From contig JAEPNK010000003.1 in the NCBI GenBank assembly GCA_017643495.1, positions 62,001 to 126,000 of the forward strand: a DNA stretch of 64,000 nucleotides, written 5' to 3'. How positions within the stretch are numbered: the stretch's first letter is position 1; every line of letters begins with the position of its first letter. The notes below the pieces were generated by a model. The model had not been told where the DNA came from. It saw only the letters and a program-made list of their open reading frames with translations, and ran no database searches. The position numbers and the translations under genes were made by a program. Source of the DNA: Rhizobiaceae bacterium. GTDB taxonomy: Bacteria; Pseudomonadota; Alphaproteobacteria; Rhizobiales; Rhizobiaceae. Shown one piece after another: positions 37,347 through 45,674 of the stretch.

Positions 37347-38054
37347 TCAGAACGTGATGCTGCTGTTCGGCTTCATAAGCTCTACAGCCGTCTTGTGCCC
37401 TTCCATTCCCTGAACAAAGGCGTCTGCGGTTTCATCAATGATCGGGAACGTACCGAAATGACACGGTATTGCGATTTCAAAATTGAAAAAGCGCTGGCAA
37501 GCCAGTGCCGCCACGGCACCTCCCATGGTGAAACGGTCGCCCACAGGTACGAGCCCCACCTGCGGTTGATGCAGTTCATTGATCAGCGCCATGTCACCGA
37601 AAATGTCGGTATCACCCATGTGGTAGACGGTTTTCTCTCCGTCTATGTGCAGAACGAGCCCGAGCGGATTGCCGAGATAGACATTCTCACCATTGTCCAG
37701 CGTACTGGAAGAAGAGTGCAATGCATTCACAAACGTGGTTGTGAAACCACCGCAATTGACCGTACCACCATGATTGCCCGGGTTGAGCTGTTTCTGCTCA
37801 ACGCCCTTGCCTGCGAAATGCATGCAGATTTCATAGCTGGCTACGAGCATGGCTCCTGTTTCCTTGCAGATATCAAGCGCATTGCCGAGATGGTCATCAT
37901 GCCCGTGGGTAAGTAGAACGTGCGTAGCGCCCTTGGCCACGTCCTGCCAGTTTCCCTCGAATGAAGGGTTTCCCTCCAAAAACGGATCTATCAAAACCTT
38001 GCTGTCTGCAAATTCAAGCCCAAATGCTGCATGGCCATACCAGGTCAGTTTCAT
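37347..38054 (-). CDS. UPF0173-family metal-dependent hydrolase (metallo-beta-lactamase fold)
   Basis: A 235-residue protein starting MKLTWYGHAAFGLEF. The metal site is complete: THGHDDHLG (HxHxDH), GNHGGTV and the Asp in HMGDTDIFGD, with a last His near FEIAIPCHFGTFP. The family resembles UlaG-like lactonases but the substrate is unknown. It stands alone on the minus strand, divergent from ruvX. Confidence 0.9.
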   Translation of the reverse strand: MKLTWYGHAAFGLEFADSKVLIDPFLEGNPSFEGNWQDVAKGATHVLLTHGHDDHLGNALDICKETGAMLVASYEICMHFAGKGVEQKQLNPGNHGGTVNCGGFTTTFVNALHSSSSTLDNGENVYLGNPLGLVLHIDGEKTVYHMGDTDIFGDMALINELHQPQVGLVPVGDRFTMGGAVAALACQRFFNFEIAIPCHFGTFPIIDETADAFVQGMEGHKTAVELMKPNSSITF

Positions 38055-38201
38055 CGTTTGTCTCCCTAGAATTCTCTGTACGGTTTCTGCAATCAGTAGA
38101 AAGGAAATGCGTCAGAAAAGAAACAGCGAGAAAACTAAAGGGGTGAAGCGGGACCGGCTAACCGGTAGCCCTTCATCCAACAATCGCGTATAGGGAGCCG
38201 C

Positions 38202-38672
38202 ATGTCTGAAAACCTTATCCCGCTTGAGCGCCTCACCGACCTTCACACCGGGCATTCACGGCTGATGGGTCTGGACCTTGGGACAAAGACAATAGGTATT
38301 GCCATTTCGGACAGCAGGCTGAAGGTTGCCACCGCCCGGACAACCCTGACAAGGCGGAAATTCACACTTGATGTTGAAGAACTTGTCCGGCTTGCCGGCA
38401 GGGAAGAGGTATTTGCATTTGTTCTCGGCCTTCCCCTGAACATGGACGGGAGCGAAGGCAGGCGCGCACAGTCAACCCGGTCTTTCGCGCGCAACATGAC
38501 AAGGCATACCGATTTGCCCGTGGTATTGTGGGATGAACGCCTGTCTACCTATGCAGCCGACCAGGCAATGATTGAGGCAGACATGTCGCGCAAGAAACGG
38601 GCAGAAAAGATTGATGCCGTCGCGGCAGCGATCATTCTGCAGGGTGCACTGGACCAGCTACAGGCAGGATAG
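38202..38672 (+). CDS. ruvX: RuvX/YqgF-type nuclease
   Basis: A 156-residue RNase H-fold protein. Key acidic residues lie in LMGLDLGTKTIGIAIS, in FVLGLPLNMDGSEGRR and in LPVVLWDERLSTYAA, DAVAAAIILQ. In E. coli YqgF acts in 16S rRNA 5' processing; a Holliday-junction resolvase role is also proposed. Its 3' end overlaps the converging membrane protein gene by 41 bases. Confidence 0.94.
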   Translation: MSENLIPLERLTDLHTGHSRLMGLDLGTKTIGIAISDSRLKVATARTTLTRRKFTLDVEELVRLAGREEVFAFVLGLPLNMDGSEGRRAQSTRSFARNMTRHTDLPVVLWDERLSTYAADQAMIEADMSRKKRAEKIDAVAAAIILQGALDQLQAG

Positions 38673-39003
38673 GATGTTTGCGGCGGGTTCCCTCACCTGC
38701 TTCGGAAATGCCCAGAACATGGTGTTTGACGAAAGATTTCAGCGGCGTCCACCAGAAACGGCGGTATTTGCCAACCAGAGCAAGACCGACAACAATCAGC
38801 GTATCGACAAAGAACAACCAGGCAAGCGCTGCAGGGACATCTGTAGGGTCCATGTGCAGAATGTTCCCGTAAATTCCGAACAGATGGTCGTGAAATGCCT
38901 TGCTCAGGAAAAACATGCCGAAATGCATGTCGTAAAGGCTTAGAAAGTACCAGCCCCAGAAAAATATGATGGGAAAGCCCCAGAGTAAAAGTACGAGTCG
39001 CAT
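38632..39003 (-). CDS. Small membrane protein, probably DUF6105 family
   Basis: A 123-residue protein with two hydrophobic spans (LVLLLWGFPIIFFWGWYFLS and AALAWLFFVDTLIVVGLALVG) joined by a His/Phe-rich segment (MHFGMFFLSKAFHDHLFGIYG). The family assignment is from memory of similar rhizobial proteins and is tentative. The 3' 41 bases overlap ruvX in antisense; a shorter real protein is not excluded but the stop is where the frame ends. Confidence 0.75.
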   Translation of the reverse strand: MRLVLLLWGFPIIFFWGWYFLSLYDMHFGMFFLSKAFHDHLFGIYGNILHMDPTDVPAALAWLFFVDTLIVVGLALVGKYRRFWWTPLKSFVKHHVLGISEAGEGTRRKHPILPVAGPVHPAE

Positions 39004-39135
39004 CTTGCCTATCCTGTGTTGCCATCACTATGGCCCAGTCGAATTGGCGGGACAACGTAAACCAATCATTAAGGTTAACGCAGCAGGGAAACGTGCGGAA
39101 ACTCCCCTGTCATGCTGTGGATATTGTCGCCATCA

Positions 39136-40767
39136 TCACCATTCGGGATAGAGCGTGTCGATTATTTTCCGGGCGTCATGGCGGTTGTCCAGCATGCCGT
39201 AGGTGTTTCTCCACAAGCCACCCAACCGCGTCTCCTTGAAGGTGTCCGTAAGGTTCTGGAACCCGCTGACTGCCAGTTCCGCAGTAGCAGCGGTGTAGGC
39301 GAGTTGCTCGACAAGAATCCTGGCTGCACCGGGATCGTCCACGGTCATCAGCGAAGCGGAACGGATCACATCGACGGTCTTGGCCGCGTTCGTGTCGCCA
39401 AGATCGTTTTCCAGACCATCAAGAACTGCATTCAATACGGATTTGCTTTTGCCGATTACCCGCAGCACATCCAGGCACATGATATTGCCTGCCCCTTCCC
39501 AGATCGCGTTGAGCGGTGCTTCGCGGTAATGGCGGGCAAGGTTTCCTTCCTCGATATAGCCATTTCCACCAAGGCATTCGAGCACTTCATAAATCAGGGA
39601 TGGCGCCATCTTGCATACCCAGTATTTGATGACAGGCGTCATCAGGCGGACATAGGCGGCCTCCTCCAGATCGTTGCCGCTCTTGTCGAAGGCCCGGGCA
39701 AGCCTGAACACCAGCGCGCTGGCTGCTGCCACATCAAGCGCCATATCTGCCAAAACACGCTGCATCAGCGGTTGGTCGATCAGGCGATTGCCAAAGGCGG
39801 AACGATGCCGGCAATGGTGAACCGCCTCGGCCAGCGATGCACGCATCAGACCGGCAGAGGAAATCGCGCAGTCGAGGCGGGTCAGGCCAACCATTTCCAT
39901 GATGGTCGCCACTCCCCTGCCCGGCTCGCCAACAAGGAAGCCAAGCGACTCCCTGAACTCAACCTCGCTCGATGCATTGGAGCGGTTTCCAAGCTTGTTT
40001 TTCAGGCGCTGGAATTCCAGGCCGTTTTTGGAACCATCGGGAAGAATGCGTGGCAACATGAAACAGCCCAGCCCTTCGCCGGTCTGGGCCAAGACCATGA
40101 AGGCGTCACACATCGGCGCGGACATGAACCATTTCTGCCCGTCTATACGCCATACGCCACCTTCGAGCGGTGCGGCCGAGGTAAGCGCGGCATTGACATC
40201 AGAACCGCCCTCACGCTCGGTCATTCCCATGCCGATCATGGCACCCGCCTTGGATGAAACGGGTCTGGATGACGGATCATACCGGTCTGAAAGAAGTTTG
40301 GGCATCCACTCGCGGGAAAGGCCCTCATGCTTCATCAACACCGGGACACTGGCATTGGTCATGGTTACCGGGCATAGGTGTCCGGCTTCAACGCCCGAAG
40401 CCATGTAGAATTTCGCAGCCCGCACCAGATTGTGCATGCCGACTTCGGGTTTCGGCCTGTTCCAGATTGATGCATGCAGGCCCGCTTCAATGCTTTTGCG
40501 CATCAAGGCATGCCAGGAAGGATGAAAATCCACCTCGTCAAGACGCCTGCCTTTCGGATCAAACCGCTTGAGCTCGGGCGGGTTGTTATTCGCCATCGCG
40601 CCAAGTTTCAGGGTTTCGGCGCGTCCGGCCCACGCGCCATACTGTTCAAGTTCCTGTCTAGGCTGCTGCGGCAAAGCGCGGACGAGATGCTGGAGAAAAG
40701 GATCATTCTGCCAGGAATTGAATCCGGCATAATCGGGTGACTGATTGTCATTGTTGTTTGCAGTCAT
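39136..40767 (-). CDS. aidB: AidB-like acyl-CoA dehydrogenase
   Basis: A 543-residue flavoprotein, longer than ordinary acyl-CoA dehydrogenases because of the AidB-type N-terminal domain (NDPFLQHLVRALPQQPRQEL) and C-terminal extension. The FAD-binding core shows GMGMTEREGGSDV and RIDGQKWFMSAPMCDAF. E. coli AidB is part of the adaptive response to alkylation and binds DNA; its substrate is unclear. Monocistronic, with about 130 bases of apparently empty sequence before the next gene on the left. Confidence 0.9.
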   Translation of the reverse strand: MTANNNDNQSPDYAGFNSWQNDPFLQHLVRALPQQPRQELEQYGAWAGRAETLKLGAMANNNPPELKRFDPKGRRLDEVDFHPSWHALMRKSIEAGLHASIWNRPKPEVGMHNLVRAAKFYMASGVEAGHLCPVTMTNASVPVLMKHEGLSREWMPKLLSDRYDPSSRPVSSKAGAMIGMGMTEREGGSDVNAALTSAAPLEGGVWRIDGQKWFMSAPMCDAFMVLAQTGEGLGCFMLPRILPDGSKNGLEFQRLKNKLGNRSNASSEVEFRESLGFLVGEPGRGVATIMEMVGLTRLDCAISSAGLMRASLAEAVHHCRHRSAFGNRLIDQPLMQRVLADMALDVAAASALVFRLARAFDKSGNDLEEAAYVRLMTPVIKYWVCKMAPSLIYEVLECLGGNGYIEEGNLARHYREAPLNAIWEGAGNIMCLDVLRVIGKSKSVLNAVLDGLENDLGDTNAAKTVDVIRSASLMTVDDPGAARILVEQLAYTAATAELAVSGFQNLTDTFKETRLGGLWRNTYGMLDNRHDARKIIDTLYPEW

Positions 40768-41010
40768 TCCATTTCACCGACAGGTGTCGAATCCCAGTTT
40801 CCGTTGCGCCAAAATCAGGCTTATTGAATGAAGACGCAAGTTCTGTTGCCTTGTGTCTGTGGGTAATTGCCCGAATTGGCATCATATCGCAGCAGAAAAC
40901 TCCCCGATACCAAGTCAGCTTTTAGAAATGACGGGAAAAGGACAGAAATCCGTTGGCGGAAATGTTTTGGGCTTGGCAAGGCTGCCATGCAATCCTATAG
41001 GTTCAATTTT

Positions 41011-41970
41011 ATGGCCGATTTTTCTTCTTCTGTCGCGAAAGCGTACAACCGAAAGCACCTGCTGGGAATTGCAGATCTTTCGCCCCATGAAATCCAGTAC
41101 CTTCTGGATCAGGCGAACGAGGCGGTATCTGTCTCGCGCCAACTGGAAAAAAAGAAGGCCGTCCTTCGCGGCCGTACCCAGATCAACCTTTTTTTCGAAG
41201 CCTCAACCCGAACCCAGTCCTCGTTTGAACTGGCAGGAAAGCGGCTTGGCGCTGACGTGATGAACATGTCGGTTGCGTCTTCTTCGGTGAAAAAGGGGGA
41301 AACGCTAATTGATACGGCAATGACCCTCAATGCGATGCAACCGGACCTGCTGGTTGTGCGTCACCAGTCGGCCGGAGCGGTGGAGCTGCTTGCAAACCAG
41401 GTTGGATGCTCGGTAATCAACGCTGGTGACGGCGCCCATGAGCATCCGACGCAAGCCCTGCTGGATGCGCTGACCATTCAACGCCACAAGGGCGGACTTG
41501 CCCGTCTCACGGTTGCGATATGCGGTGACATCCTTCATTCCCGGGTTGCCCGCTCCAATATCATCCTGCTCAATGCAATGGGGGCACGGGTACGCGTCGT
41601 TGCACCTTCCACACTGCTGCCTGCCGGCATTGAACAACTTGGGGTGGAGGTTTTCCGCACGATGCGTGACGGCCTCAAGGATGCCGATGTGGTCATGATG
41701 CTTCGCGTACAGCGAGAGCGCATGGAAGGCGCGCTCATTCCGTCCATACGCGAGTATTTCAAGTTTTACGGGCTGGATGCGGAAAAACTTGCCCATGCCA
41801 AACCTGATGCGATTGTCATGCATCCGGGTCCCATGAACCGGGGTGTTGAAATCGCATCCGACGTTGCTGACGGCCCGCAAAGCGTCATTGAAGCACAAGT
41901 GGAAATGGGAGTGGCGGTACGCATGGCGGTGATCGAGGCCCTACTGGCCAACGGGGGAGCAAATGAATAA
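41011..41970 (+). CDS. pyrB: Aspartate carbamoyltransferase catalytic subunit
   Basis: A 319-residue transcarbamoylase. The carbamoyl-phosphate site is [13 protein letters not shown], and [18 protein letters not shown] and [10 protein letters not shown] match the family. It forms carbamoyl aspartate in pyrimidine synthesis. ATG 41011 is preferred for length, with AGGTT upstream; an in-frame ATG at 40987 would add eight residues. It overlaps pyrC' by eight bases, as expected if the two proteins form one complex. The 243 bases before it hold no element I could identify. Confidence 0.96.
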   Translation: MADFSSSVAKAYNRKHLLGIADLSPHEIQYLLDQANEAVSVSRQLEKKKAVLRGRTQINLFFEASTRTQSSFELAGKRLGADVMNMSVASSSVKKGETLIDTAMTLNAMQPDLLVVRHQSAGAVELLANQVGCSVINAGDGAHEHPTQALLDALTIQRHKGGLARLTVAICGDILHSRVARSNIILLNAMGARVRVVAPSTLLPAGIEQLGVEVFRTMRDGLKDADVVMMLRVQRERMEGALIPSIREYFKFYGLDAEKLAHAKPDAIVMHPGPMNRGVEIASDVADGPQSVIEAQVEMGVAVRMAVIEALLANGGANE

Positions 41971-43246
41971 GCCTCTTGTGATCCGTGGCGGTCATGTTGT
42001 TGACCCGTCCCAGGACATTGACGGCCATGCATCCATACTTGTGGAAGGAAAACACATTCATGCGATCGGGACGGATATTGACGTTCCGGAAGATGCCGAA
42101 ATCATCGACGCTGACGGCAAGCATGTTTTCCCGGGACTGGTGGATGCGCGTGTATATGTTGGCGAGCCAGGCAGCGAGCACCGGGAAACCATCAAGTCTG
42201 CCAGCAAGGCAGCCGCAGCAGGCGGAGTGACAAGTTTCATCATGATGCCGGAAACCGATCCGGTGATTGATGATGTGGCTCTCGTCGATTTTGTGAGACG
42301 GGCTGCGCGCGATGATGCCAGGGTCCGGGTGTATCCGGCCGTTTCCGTGACGAAGGGCATGAAAGGCAAGGAACTGACAGAATTCGGCCTGCTTCAGGAA
42401 GCCGGGGCTGTCATGCTGACCGAGGGAAAACGTTCGCTTGAGAACAACCTCACGCTGCGACGTGCCCTGACCTATGCAAGGGATTTCGGACTGGTAATCG
42501 CCAAAGAGACCATTGATGCTGATCTTTCCGCAAATGGTGTTATGAATGAAGGGCTTACGGCAACCCATCTGGGACTTCCGGGAATTCCGAGAGAAGCAGA
42601 AATCATAACCCTGGAGCGGGATTTGCGAATTGCTGCGCTTGCAAGAGGCAGGTACCACGCTGCAAAAATCTCGACATCAGATTCTGCAGAGATCATCGCC
42701 CAATACAAACGGAACGGTCATGATGTGACCTGCGGCGTTTCAATCAACCACCTGACGTTGAACGAGAATGATATCGGCCGTTATCGAACCTATTTGCGTC
42801 TGTCGCCGCCATTGCGCAACGAAGATGACCGACAGGCGATGATACGGGCACTTGCAGACGGCACAATCGACATAATTGTTTCAAGTCACGATCCCCATGA
42901 TGCGGACACCAAACGGTTTCCGTTTGCTGAAGCTGCTGAAGGAGCAATCGGACTGGAAACCGTTTTCGCGGCGGCCATGAGGCTCTACCACAATGGTGAA
43001 GTGCCACTCACCCGCCTGATTGATGCAATGTCGACCCGCCCTGCCCGGATTTTCGGCCTGCCCGGCGGCACGCTGAAACCCGGAGCAAAGGCAGATATCA
43101 TCATTACCGATATCGAGGAGCCCTGGGTCCTTCACGAGGAAGACATTGTCTCACAGTCAAAAAACACGACTTTTGAGGGTGAGAGGTTCAGTGGCAGGAT
43201 TGTCAGAACACTGGTTTCAGGAAAAACAATCCACCAAAGTCCGTGA
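41963..43246 (+). CDS. pyrC: Dihydroorotase-like protein lacking the metal site (PyrC')
   Basis: A 427-residue amidohydrolase-fold protein. The DxHxH zinc motif of dihydroorotase is changed to [10 protein letters not shown] (H63 to Arg, H65 to Tyr), the later YHxxHLS is YHAAKIST, and the catalytic Asp of TDHAPH is Ser in SSHDPH. It is therefore almost surely inactive. In Pseudomonas a similar PyrC' is needed to hold the PyrB complex together; the pyrB overlap suggests the same job here. A true dihydroorotase must lie elsewhere. Confidence 0.9.
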   Translation: MNKPLVIRGGHVVDPSQDIDGHASILVEGKHIHAIGTDIDVPEDAEIIDADGKHVFPGLVDARVYVGEPGSEHRETIKSASKAAAAGGVTSFIMMPETDPVIDDVALVDFVRRAARDDARVRVYPAVSVTKGMKGKELTEFGLLQEAGAVMLTEGKRSLENNLTLRRALTYARDFGLVIAKETIDADLSANGVMNEGLTATHLGLPGIPREAEIITLERDLRIAALARGRYHAAKISTSDSAEIIAQYKRNGHDVTCGVSINHLTLNENDIGRYRTYLRLSPPLRNEDDRQAMIRALADGTIDIIVSSHDPHDADTKRFPFAEAAEGAIGLETVFAAAMRLYHNGEVPLTRLIDAMSTRPARIFGLPGGTLKPGAKADIIITDIEEPWVLHEEDIVSQSKNTTFEGERFSGRIVRTLVSGKTIHQSP

Positions 43247-43276
43247 CGCAGGCATAATGTCGGGAGGAGGACAATC

Positions 43277-43912
43277 ATGCCGGATATCATCAACATGCCC
43301 TACGACTCACCCGTATTCTGGACGACCATGGGGGTATTCGCTGCCGCTTTTTTGTTCGGTTACCTGCTTGGTTCCATTCCGTTCGGGCTGCTGCTGACAA
43401 AACTGGCAGGCCTTGAAGACATCCGCTCTATCGGCTCCGGCAATATTGGCGCGACCAATGTGTTGCGGACCGGAAACCGCAAGATTGCTGCGGCAACCCT
43501 GCTTGGCGACATGCTGAAGGGAACGGTGGCAGTGCTTGTCGCTGCCAGGTTTGGGCCAGATCCTGCTGTCCTTGCAGGACTGGGAGCGTTCATAGGCCAT
43601 TGTTTTCCCGTGTGGCTCGGCTTCCGCGGAGGCAAGGGCGTTGCGACTTATATCGGCATTCTGCTTGGTTTCAGCCTCTACGCCACACTCGGCTTTGCCA
43701 TAACCTGGCTCGCTACGGCTTTTATCAGCCGCTATTCTTCACTTGCAGCACTGCTTGCCACCCTCGCCACCCCGTTGATTTTGTACTGGCTGGGCCATGT
43801 TCAATGGGCAGAGCTCTTTGCCCTGCTAACCCTCATCTGCTGGTACCGGCACCGGGAAAACATTTCCCGGCTTTTCAAGGGAACAGAAGGACGGATTGGC
43901 AAGAAGTCCTGA
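43277..43912 (+). CDS. plsY: Acyl-phosphate glycerol-3-phosphate acyltransferase
   Basis: A 211-residue membrane protein with about five to six spans and the PlsY motifs [25 protein letters not shown] and [18 protein letters not shown]. It moves an acyl group from acyl phosphate to glycerol 3-phosphate at the start of phospholipid synthesis. It follows pyrC' by 30 bases. Confidence 0.96.
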   Translation: MPDIINMPYDSPVFWTTMGVFAAAFLFGYLLGSIPFGLLLTKLAGLEDIRSIGSGNIGATNVLRTGNRKIAAATLLGDMLKGTVAVLVAARFGPDPAVLAGLGAFIGHCFPVWLGFRGGKGVATYIGILLGFSLYATLGFAITWLATAFISRYSSLAALLATLATPLILYWLGHVQWAELFALLTLICWYRHRENISRLFKGTEGRIGKKS

Positions 43913-43972
43913 ACCGGCTACCCTTGTTCCTTCCGGTGCAGTGGGTGCGCTGGCAGGCAGTGTGTGGGCACA

Positions 43973-45148
43973 ATGGCGAATGCAGGCAGGAACGGGAAAA
44001 ACCGTTTCCATCTCGATAAATGGCAGAAACTCAACTGGCTGCGCCTGATCCGCAGCCAGAATGTGGGTCCCGTAACATTCCGGCAACTCATTCTTCATTA
44101 CGGAACTGCGGAAAAGGCGATTGAGGCCCTGCCCGAACTTGCCGCACGGGGCGGAGCCGCTGCCCGTATCCGCATCTGCCCCATAAACGATGCCGAAGCC
44201 GAAATGGTCAGGTGTGAAAAACACGGCATCAGGCTCGTCGCGATGGGCGAACCGGAATACCCCACCCTCCTTCGCAAAACCGATTACAGCCCGCCAATCT
44301 TGTGTGTCAAAGGCAATCCGGAAGTTTTGGCGAAGCGAACCGTCGCGATGGTGGGGTCCCGCAACGCATCGGCTTCCGGTGCGAAACTGGCCCACCGCTT
44401 TGCCTCCCAGCTTGGCGAAGCCGGATATGTAACAGTTTCCGGCCTAGCAAGAGGCATTGATACAGCAGTCCACAAGGCCTCGTTGCAAAGCGGCACGATT
44501 GCCGTTTTTGCCGGTGGTCTGGATCATGTCTTCCCCGAAGAAAACCGCGATCTGGCAGAGCAGATCATTGACACGGACGGTGCACTCGTCAGTGAAATGC
44601 CGGTCGGCTGGAAACCCCGCTCCAAGGATTTTCCCCGGCGCAACCGGATCGTTACAGGACTGGCGGCCGGTGTTGTTGTCATTGAGGCTGCCCGGCGTTC
44701 CGGCTCTCTCATTTCCGCCCGCCTGGCGAATGAAACCGGACGGGTAGTCCTTGCCGTGCCGGGCTCACCGCTGGACCCGCGAAGTGAGGGAACCAACAGC
44801 CTTATCAAGCAGGGCGCAACCCTTGTCACTTGCGTTGAAGACATCCTGGAAGCCATCGGGCCGATTGATGATCGCGCGCCGGGTTTTGACTTTGAGATGG
44901 ACGAAACAGCAAACCATGTGAATGAGACGATTGTTCACGAGAGGGACTTGAACAAACCTGCAATCACCGATGACAGTATCAGGCAATCGGTAATCGCAGC
45001 GCTTGGCCCCTCCCCAACCGGAATTGACGACATTTTGCATTTCACAGGTGCCGGTACGGGCGACGTGCAACTTGTCCTGATGGAGCTCAGCCTGGCGGGA
45101 CGACTTGAGCGCCATTCAGGAAACCGTGTTTCGCTGATAACAGGATAA
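43973..45148 (+). CDS. dprA: DprA/Smf single-strand DNA-processing protein
   Basis: A 391-residue protein: an N-terminal SAM-like region (WLRLIRSQNVGPVTFRQL), the Rossmann core (VGSRNASASGAKLAHRFA, VSGLARGIDTAVHKASL, RNRIVTGLAAGVVVIEA) and a C-terminal winged helix (about residues 320-391). DprA loads RecA on incoming single strands during transformation. ATG 43973 is chosen over the in-frame GTG at 43964; neither has a good ribosome site. Confidence 0.93.
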   Translation: MANAGRNGKNRFHLDKWQKLNWLRLIRSQNVGPVTFRQLILHYGTAEKAIEALPELAARGGAAARIRICPINDAEAEMVRCEKHGIRLVAMGEPEYPTLLRKTDYSPPILCVKGNPEVLAKRTVAMVGSRNASASGAKLAHRFASQLGEAGYVTVSGLARGIDTAVHKASLQSGTIAVFAGGLDHVFPEENRDLAEQIIDTDGALVSEMPVGWKPRSKDFPRRNRIVTGLAAGVVVIEAARRSGSLISARLANETGRVVLAVPGSPLDPRSEGTNSLIKQGATLVTCVEDILEAIGPIDDRAPGFDFEMDETANHVNETIVHERDLNKPAITDDSIRQSVIAALGPSPTGIDDILHFTGAGTGDVQLVLMELSLAGRLERHSGNRVSLITG

Positions 45149-45187
45149 AAAACCAAAGAGACGTGCCGGACTTGCCGAACGTGGTTG

Positions 45188-45445
45188 TCAGGCCTTTCGC
45201 CCGCCCTCCACAACACTTTCCTGGAAGGTTTCGGCATCATACTTCATACGCGCCTCCACCATGGCCAGCTCCAGCAAATATGCCAGCGTCGGCTCCTCCA
45301 GCCCCAATGCCATGAGGCGAAGCTGTGGCAGCATGTCATGAAGATATTCAAGCTGTGAAAGCCGCGTAACGGAGTCGTGCGAACGCCTCCGGTTGCGATA
45401 TAACGGGCCCATCTTGACCGCATCGTTTCGTCTGTTCTTGTACAT
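45188..45445 (-). CDS. Small basic protein of unknown function
   Basis: An 85-residue protein from ATG 45445 with a basic N-terminus (MYKNRRNDAVKMGPLYRNRR) and a helical C-terminal half (QLEYLHDMLPQLRLMALGLE, then TLAYLLELAMVEARMK). The frame is open to 45505, but the first codon there is TTG without a ribosome site. No family recognised; similar small proteins occur in rhizobia. Nested palindromes lie 60-90 bases upstream. Confidence 0.65.
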   Translation of the reverse strand: MYKNRRNDAVKMGPLYRNRRRSHDSVTRLSQLEYLHDMLPQLRLMALGLEEPTLAYLLELAMVEARMKYDAETFQESVVEGGRKA

Positions 45446-45505
45446 GGCCGTCCCACACACTTTGCGGGCCCTGCTAACCCTTTGACGACCGCCCAACAAT
45501 GACAA

Positions 45506-45534
45506 ATTTACACCATTTGGTGTGTTTTGTAAAT
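45506..45534. promoter_or_regulatory. Nested inverted repeats between the small basic protein gene and topA
   Basis: An inner perfect repeat ACACCA-TT-TGGTGT (45510-45523) lies inside an outer repeat ATTTACA (45506-45512)/TGTAAAT (45528-45534). The element is in the 229-base divergent gap and looks like an operator; the rest of the gap shows nothing I can assign. Which regulator binds it is unknown. Confidence 0.45.
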
Positions 45535-45674
45535 ATGCAACCCATAATTGCTTTCATGTGCATATCGGGGTGCATTGGTCATTTTCTATTGACGGAATGG
45601 GTCGCAGTGTCCATGTCAAAGTCCCTTGACCGGCATTGTGTCAGCATAACCAGAACCAAGAGTTGCCAGAATTC

